Shown here piece after piece: positions 1 to 5,443 of a stretch of DNA of 5,542 bases. The notes beneath the pieces were generated by a model that ran no database searches, had not been told where the DNA came from, and was given only the letters and a program-made list of their open reading frames with translations. Where the stretch lies: assembly GCA_030598645.1 (NCBI GenBank), contig JAUVPN010000193.1:1-5542 (forward strand), read 5' to 3'. The first letter of the stretch is position 1, and the number at the start of each line of letters is the position of its first letter. Source of the DNA: Hyphomicrobium sp. (GTDB lineage: Bacteria; Pseudomonadota; Alphaproteobacteria; Rhizobiales; Hyphomicrobiaceae). Both the position numbers and the translations under genes were made by a program.

Positions 1-74
1 ATGTCCGCTTTTGGCACTTAGCGGACATTGATGTTGCCTCTCAGAATGTCCGCTTTCGGGGGTAAGGCGGACAT
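1..74 (-). repeat. Palindromic intergenic repeat, inverted partial copy (two units)
   Basis: Two palindromic units, 1-28 and 46-74, are separated by 17 bases. Each begins ATGTCCGC and ends GCGGACAT, so each can form a hairpin. Read on the minus strand, the whole segment matches 2106-2179 without gaps at 62 of 74 positions by my hand count, so it is the same element inserted in reverse. A further unit expected beyond 74 is absent. The copy begins at the window edge and may continue to the left. From memory, such repeats are common between genes in Bradyrhizobium-type genomes and are often mis-annotated as short proteins. Their function is not known to me. Confidence 0.85.
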
Positions 75-114
75 CGGTCGGTCCCGCCTAACATTGGACA
101 GGCCAGACTAAACT

Positions 115-199
115 CGCGGGGTTGCGGGCCCTGACTCCTAGACGTGCTTGCGCAACAGCCCCCTCGTACGTTCTTGAACAAATCCTACCCCCGCAACCA
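115..199 (+). pseudogene. Degenerate initiator tRNA (fMet)-like remnant or attachment scar
   Basis: The right end, 180-199, reads AAATCCTACCCCCGCAACCA. From memory this equals the 3' half of the T arm, the acceptor strand and the CCA end of bacterial initiator tRNA. The left end, 115-121, is CGCGGGG and pairs with 189-194 as in that tRNA, leaving the diagnostic unpaired C1 opposite A72 (C115 and A195). The 5' T-stem strand is recognisable at 166-170 (GTACG, one mismatch to CCTAC), but six extra bases (174-179) enlarge the T loop. Between 122 and 164 I find no D arm and no anticodon arm with CAT. The span is 85 bases against 77 for the true tRNA, so it cannot be a working tRNA. It may be a decayed tRNA gene or the 3' tRNA fragment left by an integrating element. 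The left-end match alone could be chance; the right end is strong. Confidence 0.55.
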
Positions 200-366
200 G
201 ACATAAATATAACAATATCATAGACTTATATTCGCGCCGAGCCAACTGGCGTGAACCCTTGTTCTTGGTCTGGGGTCCCGCTGGGGTCCCAGCCGTACAA
301 GTTTTCTTCTGCGGCCTGCGCTCAAAAACACGATCACTGCGGCCGACCAAGCGATCACCAAAACGT
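200..366. other. Intergenic stretch, no gene; AT-rich start and short GC repeats
   Basis: I see no supportable gene here. The part just after the tRNA-like end, about 200-233, is notably AT-rich for this GC-rich window (runs such as ATAAATATAACAATATCATA). At 271-290 the nine bases TGGGGTCCC occur twice, two bases apart; the second copy lies in the small inverted repeat GCTGGG-GT-CCCAGC at 280-293. There is no T tract, so I do not call a terminator. Short open frames crossing this stretch on both strands lack ribosome binding sites and recognisable protein sequence. Confidence 0.5.
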
Positions 367-407
367 GCAAACGAGCGGGACCGTTATGACACCCGCTCGC
401 TATTTGC
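367..407. repeat. Strong two-part hairpin (inverted repeat)
   Basis: CGAGCGGG at 372-379 and CCCGCTCG at 392-399 form a perfect 8-base-pair inverted repeat around a 12-base loop. Outside it, GCAAA (367-371) pairs with TTTGC (403-407) across a three-base bulge (400-402), making 13 pairs in all. No T tract follows on either strand, so a simple intrinsic terminator is unlikely. It lies about 40 bases left of the conserved part of repeat copy A and may belong to that element. Role unknown. Confidence 0.6.
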
Positions 408-446
408 TATCTGCCCAGCTTTTCTGCTCAGTGGCTGTTCCCTTTG

Positions 447-674
447 GCCTGCCCCCCAAAGCGATACCTGCTTCTCAGTTAGAATCCGGCCCTCATTTGC
501 CAGCGTCTGGACTTGTTGGAGCGTAGCGTAAGGCCCGGACGGAGGCTGGCTGAAAGGTCGTCTCCGGAGCTGGTGGGCGATAGCCGAGGGAAAAGCGACG
601 ATGTCCGCTTTTGGTCAAAAGCGGACATTTGAGCGCGCCTCAGGGATGTCCGCTTTACCCTCAAGAGCGGACAT
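447..674 (+). repeat. Palindromic intergenic repeat, copy A (leader plus two units)
   Basis: The leader 447-487 matches 1996-2036 without gaps at 35 of 41 positions; its core is AGTTAGAATCC. Two palindromic units follow at 601-628 and 646-674, 17 bases apart. Unit 601-628 is a perfect 12-base-pair hairpin (ATGTCCGCTTTT and AAAAGCGGACAT) with the loop GGTC. The block 601-674 matches 2061-2134 at about 59 of 74 positions. Copy A differs from copy B in carrying about 90 extra bases between leader and units (roughly 500-600) and in lacking the third unit. Short open frames over the units on both strands simply translate the repeat and are not genes. Confidence 0.85.
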
Positions 675-746
675 CGTGAAGCGCACCCGAATCCCTATTT
701 TTGAAGCGCAAGGGATCGCTGGAAGCCTCTTGGAAAGGAACTCTAC

Positions 747-956
747 CTAACATCCCTTTTCGATGGACAGCTCCGGCCATTTCTTCATGTCGGCAGCTAT
801 GCCCCAATACAACAGCTTTAATTCCGCTAGCGGCACAGACACAACGAGCGGCGGCTTATCGGTCTCTGTGAAGTGGAGAAACGCCTTACCCTCGTCTGGT
901 CGGAATTGGTAGTTGAGGCTGCTCGCCTCGCACTCACGGATGCTTTCAACTGCCAC
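747..956 (-). CDS. Small conserved-looking protein of unknown function (69 aa)
   Basis: I do not recognise a named family. The protein starts at a GTG (954-956) preceded by a clear GGAGG ribosome binding site, read from the minus strand at 963-967, six bases away. That supports a real gene despite its length. The product is soluble: no signal peptide and no membrane segment. Residues 17-50 (QFRPDEGKAFLHFTETDKPP followed by a VVSVPLAEL segment) read like alternating beta strands, and the end (WGIAADMKKWPELS) like an amphipathic helix, the look of a compact small regulatory or accessory domain. It is divergent to the potassium channel gene, with 187 bases between the two starts. Downstream, on its own strand, lies only repeat copy A; a weak hairpin (688-718) there lacks a T tract. 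Family and role are unknown. Confidence 0.6.
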   Translation of the reverse strand: MAVESIRECEASSLNYQFRPDEGKAFLHFTETDKPPLVVSVPLAELKLLYWGIAADMKKWPELSIEKGC

Positions 957-962
957 TTTTCG

Positions 963-967
963 CCTCC
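963..967 (-). promoter_or_regulatory. Ribosome binding site GGAGG that decides the GTG start of the small gene
   Basis: The plus strand reads CCTCC, so the minus strand reads GGAGG, followed by CGAAAA and then GTG. Spacing is six bases, close to ideal. A nearby ATG overlapping this motif is in another frame and has no such site, so the GTG is preferred. Confidence 0.65.
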
Positions 968-1143
968 ATCGTTGGAAGAATGGCCATCGCTCGCTCTAGA
1001 ATACCCGCGTACGAGCGTCCTTAGAGATTCTGCGAGAACTAGCCTATTTGCAACTTGGCTTGCGGGCTCTCTATTGCCGGCATTCAGCCCGATGCGGGCG
1101 CGAACCGCATTACCGCTTTCGATATCTGCCAATGAGGCCCACC

Positions 1144-1917
1144 GTGGAGTTTAGCAAGCAGAATGTCCGCCACCTCTACTACGGTAAGGATCGGCGCAAT
1201 CGCATATTTCGTTTTGCGCTGCTCATATTCGACGTCGCCTCGGTCGTCTTTTTCATCGCTACGTCGATGGTGCACCCGTCGGCCTGGATCTACTGGGTCG
1301 ACGGCGTGATTGCGCTTGTCATTATGGCGGATCTTGCAGCACGAATCTGGATCGCCGAGCGCCCCAGGCGTCTTTTCAGGGAATTTACGACGTGGACGGA
1401 CATCATCGTCATCGTCACGCTCCTCCTGCCCATGTTTCTGGACAGCTTCCTGTTCCTGCGCGTCCTGCGGGCACTCAGGGTGCTTCGCTCCTACCGGGTT
1501 CTCGCCGACTTGCGTGAGCAGTTTTCGTTCTTCAAGCGCAACGAGGACGTGATCCAGAGCATCGTCAATCTTCTGGTGTTCGTGTTCTTCATGACAGCGC
1601 TCGTCTACGTCCTACAGGTGCACACCAACCCCAAGATCACGAACTACGTCGACGCTCTCTATTTCACGATCTCGGCGCTTACCACGACGGGCTTCGGCGA
1701 CATCACGCTTGAGGGCACGACTGGGCGTCTGCTGTCGATCATAATCCTTCTGGTCGGCGTCGCTCTCTTCCTGCGCCTCGTGCAGACAATTTTCCGCCCG
1801 CCGCATGTCAATTTCGAGTGCCCGGACTGCGGCTTGGTACGCCACGAAACGGATGCGGTCCATTGCAAGCATTGTGGCCGGGTGCTGCATATCACAACCG
1901 AAGGTGAAGGCGACTAG
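1144..1917 (+). CDS. Voltage-gated potassium channel, six-helix type, with C-terminal zinc ribbon
   Basis: This is an inner-membrane ion channel of the voltage-gated superfamily. Numbering from the GTG at 1144 (257 aa): S1 about 22-41, S2 50-70, S3 84-100, S4 102-120 with arginines at every third position (106, 109, 112, 115, 118) as in a voltage sensor, S5 138-158, pore loop 170-186, S6 195-215. The pore holds TTTGFGD (180-186), a selectivity filter of the potassium channel type. After S6 a short cytoplasmic tail has CPDC (226-229) and CKHC (241-244), a four-cysteine zinc ribbon. The GTG at 1144 is chosen because GAGG (1134-1137) lies six bases upstream; the in-frame ATG at 1132 lacks such a site, and further extension would need a TTG and adds implausible residues. 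The gene stands alone between repeat copies. The family call is firm; the start, gating stimulus and role are less sure. Confidence 0.92.
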   Translation: MEFSKQNVRHLYYGKDRRNRIFRFALLIFDVASVVFFIATSMVHPSAWIYWVDGVIALVIMADLAARIWIAERPRRLFREFTTWTDIIVIVTLLLPMFLDSFLFLRVLRALRVLRSYRVLADLREQFSFFKRNEDVIQSIVNLLVFVFFMTALVYVLQVHTNPKITNYVDALYFTISALTTTGFGDITLEGTTGRLLSIIILLVGVALFLRLVQTIFRPPHVNFECPDCGLVRHETDAVHCKHCGRVLHITTEGEGD

Positions 1918-1995
1918 GACCTATAGTGACACCTGGCATCCCAATACCGATGGCAAGCTCGCGTTCCACGTCTTGTTCGCCGTCGGCCACGTTGT

Positions 1996-2179
1996 GCCTG
2001 CCCCACAAAGCGGTACCGGTCTCTAAGTTAGAATCCTGCAAGGCTCGTTTCCGGCCTTCAATGTCCGCTTTGGGTCAAAAGCAGACATTTGAGCATCGGT
2101 TGCCGATGTCCGCTTTACCCCCGAAAGCAGACATTTTCAGAGGCGGCTCAGATGTCCGCTAAGTTCCAAAAGTGGACAT
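1996..2179 (+). repeat. Palindromic intergenic repeat, copy B (leader plus three units)
   Basis: This is the most complete copy in the window: leader 1996-2036, then units at 2061-2088, 2106-2134 and 2152-2179, each 28-29 bases and 17 bases apart, giving a period of 45-46. The loops differ by unit: GGGTCA-type, ACCCCCG-type, and TAAGTTCCAAAA-type. All three right arms have changed from GCGGACAT (GCAGACAT twice, GTGGACAT once), which weakens the hairpins compared with copy A. Similarity to copy A may extend left to about 1927 (TGACACC shared with 387-393), but too loosely to set the edge. It lies between the channel gene and the amidohydrolase operon. Confidence 0.85.
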
Positions 2180-2307
2180 TGGAGGCACCAAAACGACTGC
2201 AATCCGATCCCCAACTAGCCTACGAATGGGTATCTAGCTTCGCGCATATCGGAAAGCTAACGTCAGATCCAGTTGTGCGGTGCGGATGACCAGAGAGCGA
2301 GAACGAG
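2180..2307. other. Intergenic leader before the amidohydrolase operon
   Basis: This stretch should hold the promoter of the rightward operon, but I cannot point to convincing -35 and -10 boxes. One small inverted repeat, TAGCTT (2235-2240) and AAGCTA (2254-2259), could be an operator or chance. Just before the start codon the sequence is GAGAGCGAGAACGAG, purine-rich but only a weak ribosome binding site. Together with copy B this makes the 390 bases 1918-2307 free of genes. Confidence 0.4.
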
Positions 2308-3879
2308 ATGACGTCCAAAATGTCTCTCGAGACCGCAGTTCTCGCTGCCACCTTGTTTGCTCCCGGCGGGATCGCGCAGGCTGCCGATTGCGATGTTGCT
2401 ATCCTGAACGGTCGGGTCATGGACCCGGAGACCAATTTCGATGCTGTTCGCAATGTTTGCGTCAAGGGCGCGAAGATTACGGCGATCACCACCGACAAGA
2501 TCTCCGGCAACGAGACCATCGACGCCAAGGGCCACGTGGTCGCCCCCGGTTTTGTCGACGGGCATGTCCACATCGTCGATGTTCCGCTTGGTCAGAAGGG
2601 AATCCTGCGGGACGGGGTGACAACAGCCCTCGACCTGGAGGTTGGCGCCTACCCGGTTGATCTCTGGTACGACAATCTGGCGGGGAAATCGCAGACGAAC
2701 TATGGTGCGGTTTCCTCTGTCGCCGCGGCGCGCACCGCCGCGTTCAATGCCGATTACAAATCCGCGACCGGAAACATGGTCACCGACCTGTTTACCGGCG
2801 TCCCGGTTGGGGCCGATTGGTCGAACCGGGTGCCGAAAGATGACGAGCGCAAGAAGATCGTCGAGATTGTCGAAGAGGGCCTAAAGCGCGGCGCGCTCGG
2901 CGTCGGTCCGCCCGCCGGCTACATGACGCTGGGCTTCACCTCCCAGGAGCTGATCGAGATCCAGAAGCTTGTCGGCAAATACGGACGGTTCAGCCATATC
3001 CACACACGCTTCTCGAGCCAGACTTCGCCGACATCCGGCATTCTCGCGTTTCAGGAACCATTCGCTTCAGCCGGGTCGTACGGTGGCGGTGTGATCATCG
3101 CACATTTCACTGCCCAGTCTCTCGCCCTGTCGGAACCGGCAATGGCCTATGTCGATGAACTGCGGGCCAACGGCTTACCGATCGTCCTGGAGGTCTACCC
3201 TTACAACTTTGGCGCAGCGGGCAATGGGGTCGCAGCCGACTACCTGAAGCCCGAAAATTATCAAAAGAATATGGGGCGCGACTACAAGGATATTATTGAT
3301 ACACAGACGGGCAAGCCGCTCAACAAGGCGACGTACGACAAGCTGGTCAAGGATGATCCCAATCATCCGGTGCTGTTCTACAATGCAACGGAAGAGGACA
3401 TGCTGAAAGGCGTGGCGCATCCCGACGTGCTCATCGGCTGCGACTGTTTCCCGTTTACCGATCCCAAGACCGGCAAGTTCGTAAGCGACTGGGACACGCC
3501 ATGGGGCAGCGTCAATACCCATCCCCGCACCGTCGGCGCGCACGCCAAGGTGCTACGTCTGGCGCGCGAGAAAAAGGTGGACCTCACGCTGATGCAGGCA
3601 ATCTCGAAGATGAGCTATCAGTATACCAAGTTCCTTGAGGACAACGGTGTACCGCAGATGGCCTTTAAGGGCCGCGTGCAGGTCGGTGCCGACGCCGACA
3701 TTACGATCTTCGATCCTGAAACAGTGACCGACAACTCATCCCTGGATGCCGGCAAGAACTCCTTGCCGTCAACCGGCATTCCCTACGTCATCGTCAACGG
3801 AACAATTGTCGTGAAGGATTCGAAGGTTCTCAAGGATGTGTATCCAGGCCAGCCGATCCGCAATCCGATCATCGAATAG
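2308..3879 (+). CDS. Exported amidohydrolase of the D-aminoacylase / N-acyl-D-amino-acid deacylase type
   Basis: This is a 523-residue metal-dependent hydrolase of the amidohydrolase superfamily; relatives remove acyl groups from N-acyl-D-amino acids. A short signal peptide is likely, cleaved after AQA (23-25), placing it in the periplasm. Motifs in order: the beta-sandwich start ILNGRVMDP (32-40); GFVDGHVH (81-88) with metal ligands H86 and H88; GVTT (103-106) followed by E111; HIHTR (230-234); AHF with H266; GCDC with the likely catalytic D379; HPR (405-407); and the C-terminal KGRVQVGADADITIFDP (454-470). Classical D-aminoacylase has a zinc-binding cysteine just after GVTT; here that place is V112, with E111 beside it, as I recall from the 'D-glutamate deacylase'-like branch. 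The ATG at 2308 is used because an in-frame TGA (2287-2289) precedes it and no other upstream start exists; the ATG at 2320 is an alternative. Substrate unknown. Confidence 0.88.
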   Translation: MTSKMSLETAVLAATLFAPGGIAQAADCDVAILNGRVMDPETNFDAVRNVCVKGAKITAITTDKISGNETIDAKGHVVAPGFVDGHVHIVDVPLGQKGILRDGVTTALDLEVGAYPVDLWYDNLAGKSQTNYGAVSSVAAARTAAFNADYKSATGNMVTDLFTGVPVGADWSNRVPKDDERKKIVEIVEEGLKRGALGVGPPAGYMTLGFTSQELIEIQKLVGKYGRFSHIHTRFSSQTSPTSGILAFQEPFASAGSYGGGVIIAHFTAQSLALSEPAMAYVDELRANGLPIVLEVYPYNFGAAGNGVAADYLKPENYQKNMGRDYKDIIDTQTGKPLNKATYDKLVKDDPNHPVLFYNATEEDMLKGVAHPDVLIGCDCFPFTDPKTGKFVSDWDTPWGSVNTHPRTVGAHAKVLRLAREKKVDLTLMQAISKMSYQYTKFLEDNGVPQMAFKGRVQVGADADITIFDPETVTDNSSLDAGKNSLPSTGIPYVIVNGTIVVKDSKVLKDVYPGQPIRNPIIE

Positions 3880-3940
3880 GCGCCGGACTTCACTAAAAAT
3901 TTGATGGCGCCCGTATACGCGCTTACCCCTGAGAGAGAGG

Positions 3941-3999
3941 ACGTTTTCAGGCGAGGGCACCGAACCCAAGGAGTTGTTTTAACGTTCGTAGGCGAGGGC
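3941..3999 (+). repeat. Imperfect direct repeat in the leader of the DUF1330 gene
   Basis: ACGTTTTCAGGCGAGGGC (3941-3958) recurs as ACGTTCGTAGGCGAGGGC (3982-3999), 15 of 18 identical, with starts 41 bases apart. Each copy is followed by CCAAGGA (about 3966 and 3999), and the second of these is the ribosome binding site of the next gene (AAGGA 4001-4005, eight bases before ATG). The pattern fits either a local tandem duplication of the translation start region or a pair of protein-binding sites about four helical turns apart. I cannot decide between them. Confidence 0.55.
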
Positions 4000-4013
4000 C
4001 AAGGATAATAACG

Positions 4014-4862
4014 ATGAGTAGCGAGTCACTGCCGCCTGGAATCGTTTCGAAGGAAGCGCCGCAAACGTTCTTGGAAGCCGTCGCAAAGATCAACGCCACG
4101 CCAGCGTTCTTCGAGGCGCTTGCTAAGCAACCTGATCCCGGCCCGACGATCAACCTCAATCTTCTCCGCTATCGTCCGAGAGGCGACAGTGGCCGCTACG
4201 ATCGCTACGGGGCCGTGGCTGGCATGGCGATCGCGAACGTCGGGGGCGACATCATCTATCATGATGAGGCGATAACTAACATTCCGAAGATCTTCGAGAT
4301 GAGCGACAAGTGGGGCGGCGTCGTCTACGCGATGTACCCCAGGCGGGCAGCCTACCTGCAGCTGCAGAGGGACATCGACTATCAGATGGCAATCCCTGAC
4401 CGCGTGGCTGGCACCTATGAGCGCATGCTTTACGTGCTGAGCGACGGCGACGCCATCTTTGATGCCACAGGCTCCATTGAAATTTTCCATGAAACAAACA
4501 CGCGCGTGGCTTTCGATGATGGCTATTGCGTGGTGTCGGAGTTTCTGCGCTTCAAGAAACCAAACGGACGAAAAGAGTATGAGATATTCGCCTCCGCGTT
4601 CGCGCCAATGCTGAAACAGATAGGCGGTGAGGCCGTCCTGTCTGTGCGGGCGGAAATGCCGATCGTCTCGGAGGAATATTGGGATCACTTCGTCTCGTTC
4701 CGCTTCCCCTCGCTGAAAATGATGGAGGAGTTCTACCGCAGCGATGCGTTTCAAGAGATCAACGTTCATCGCATCGAGAGCCTCGAGGCGACATTGGCAG
4801 TGCCATCCAAACCCCAGAAGATGCCACCGAAGCCGACTGCAAGAGTGGAGGAGACGAGATGA
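4014..4862 (+). CDS. Tandem DUF1330-like (dimeric alpha-beta barrel) protein
   Basis: This 282-residue protein has no signal peptide, so it is probably cytoplasmic. It appears to be two DUF1330-type ferredoxin-like domains in one chain. Domain 1, about 45-143, has LNLLRYRP, RYDRYG, NVGGDIIYH and then a YPRRAAYLQLQRDIDYQ...DR block. Domain 2, about 171-265, has VVSEFLRFK, EYEIFASAFAPML, IGGEAVLSV and FPSLKMMEEFYRSDAFQ...HR. The GG, the FPS-like turn and the final YQ/FQ...R match what I recall of DUF1330. Single-domain members are about 95-100 residues and pair as dimers, so this fusion would supply both halves. Residues 1-40 are an extra, probably helical extension; the tail after 265 is proline- and lysine-rich. 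A good ribosome binding site (AAGGA 4001-4005) supports the start. It overlaps the next gene by ATGA. The reaction, if any, is unknown. Confidence 0.8.
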   Translation: MSSESLPPGIVSKEAPQTFLEAVAKINATPAFFEALAKQPDPGPTINLNLLRYRPRGDSGRYDRYGAVAGMAIANVGGDIIYHDEAITNIPKIFEMSDKWGGVVYAMYPRRAAYLQLQRDIDYQMAIPDRVAGTYERMLYVLSDGDAIFDATGSIEIFHETNTRVAFDDGYCVVSEFLRFKKPNGRKEYEIFASAFAPMLKQIGGEAVLSVRAEMPIVSEEYWDHFVSFRFPSLKMMEEFYRSDAFQEINVHRIESLEATLAVPSKPQKMPPKPTARVEETR

Positions 4863-5443
4863 ATGTAAGGGCTGTTCCCAAATTCATAGCATCGCTTGTT
4901 TGCCTGGTGGCGCTGACAGCGGGTGTAAGTGCGGAGGATACAATTGTAGAGCCAGGCCGAGGCGCCAATAGCAAGAACCCGCTCAAGAACGTTTACTTCG
5001 GCGAGCAGCACATGCACACGCGCAATTCGTTCGACGCGTTTACGGTCGGTGTGCGCCAGACGTGGGAGGATGCCTACCGTTATGGCATTGGCGAGGAAAT
5101 TACGCTCTCTACGACTGGCCAGAAGATCAAGCGGACCACGCCCTACGACTTCGTCGCCATCACGGACCATTCCGAGTATTACGGCGTCCTCAAGGATCTG
5201 GTCGATCCGAAAAGCGAACTCTCCAAATCGAAATTCGCCAAGGGATTCGCGGAGGGGATCAAAGACCCTAAGGGCGGAGGCAAATATGTCAGTCAGCTGA
5301 TCGGGACCCTGCTCACCAACACCCCGATGCCGGAATATGTCACGCCCGAACTGCTTACTTCGAACTGGCAAAAATTTGTCGAGACAGCAAACAAGTTCAA
5401 CAAACCAAGCATCGATGTCCAGCCAGTGGCCCAAGGAGAATGA
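4859..5443 (+). pseudogene. DUF3604 family protein, N-terminal remnant (194 aa, truncated)
   Basis: The start ATG overlaps the previous stop (ATGA) and has a strong GGAGGAG site (4847-4853) five bases upstream. Residues 1-25 are a clear Sec signal peptide (R4, K8, hydrophobic 9-22, cleavage after VSA). Then comes the DUF3604 hallmark VYFGEQHMHTRNSFDAF (45-61) with H51 and H53, the region after it, and VAITDHSEYYG (99-109) with D103 and H104, a metal site resembling PHP phosphoesterases. DUF3604 proteins are usually some 600 residues or more. Here the match stops at about NKP (181-183, near base 5407), and an unrelated 11-residue tail leads to a stop. None of the three forward frames after 5407 resumes the family, and a new gene starts at once, so a deletion is more likely than a frameshift. 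A working short form cannot be excluded, but much of the active site must be missing. Confidence 0.8.

Noticed and set aside
1..74. CRISPR-like array from evenly spaced palindromic repeats
   Set aside because: Only two or three units per copy, the units themselves vary in their centres, spacers are only 17 bases and similar between copies, and no cas gene is present. They are dispersed intergenic repeats.
479..664. Minus-strand open frame over repeat copy A (MSAFDQKRT motif)
   Set aside because: Same cause: the palindrome reads as MSAF on either strand. No ribosome binding site and no family.
677..710. Nine-base direct repeat TGAAGCGCA (677-685 and 702-710) as a target-site duplication of the repeat element
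   Set aside because: Both copies lie on the same side of repeat copy A rather than flanking it, so it is not an insertion footprint.
688..718. Hairpin downstream of the small minus-strand gene as a terminator
   Set aside because: The stem is only 5 plus 3 pairs with a bulge and a 14-base loop, and no T tract follows on the minus strand.
1048..1143. Longer N terminus for the potassium channel starting at a TTG
   Set aside because: The added residues are rich in Cys, Arg and His, unlike the channel family, and a TTG start without a ribosome binding site is less likely than the GTG at 1144 with GAGG six bases before it.
1926..2162. Open frame on the plus strand giving a protein with MSALGQKQTF and MSALPPKAD motifs
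   Set aside because: It is a translation of repeat copy B. The repeated MSA motifs arise from the ATGTCCGCTT palindrome units, a well-known source of false short proteins.
3880..3930. GGCGCC...GGCGCC inverted repeat after the amidohydrolase gene as a terminator
   Set aside because: The arms are six bases around a loop of more than 20 bases and no T tract follows, so it is weak and probably chance.
4026..4769. Long minus-strand open frame (247 codons) opposite the DUF1330 gene
   Set aside because: It lies wholly antisense to a gene with clear domain motifs and a good start site; its translation shows no family pattern, as expected for a shadow in GC-rich DNA.
4766..5434. Minus-strand open frame opposite the DUF3604 remnant
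   Set aside because: Shadow of the plus-strand DUF3604 and DUF1330 sequence, with no own ribosome binding site or recognisable motifs.
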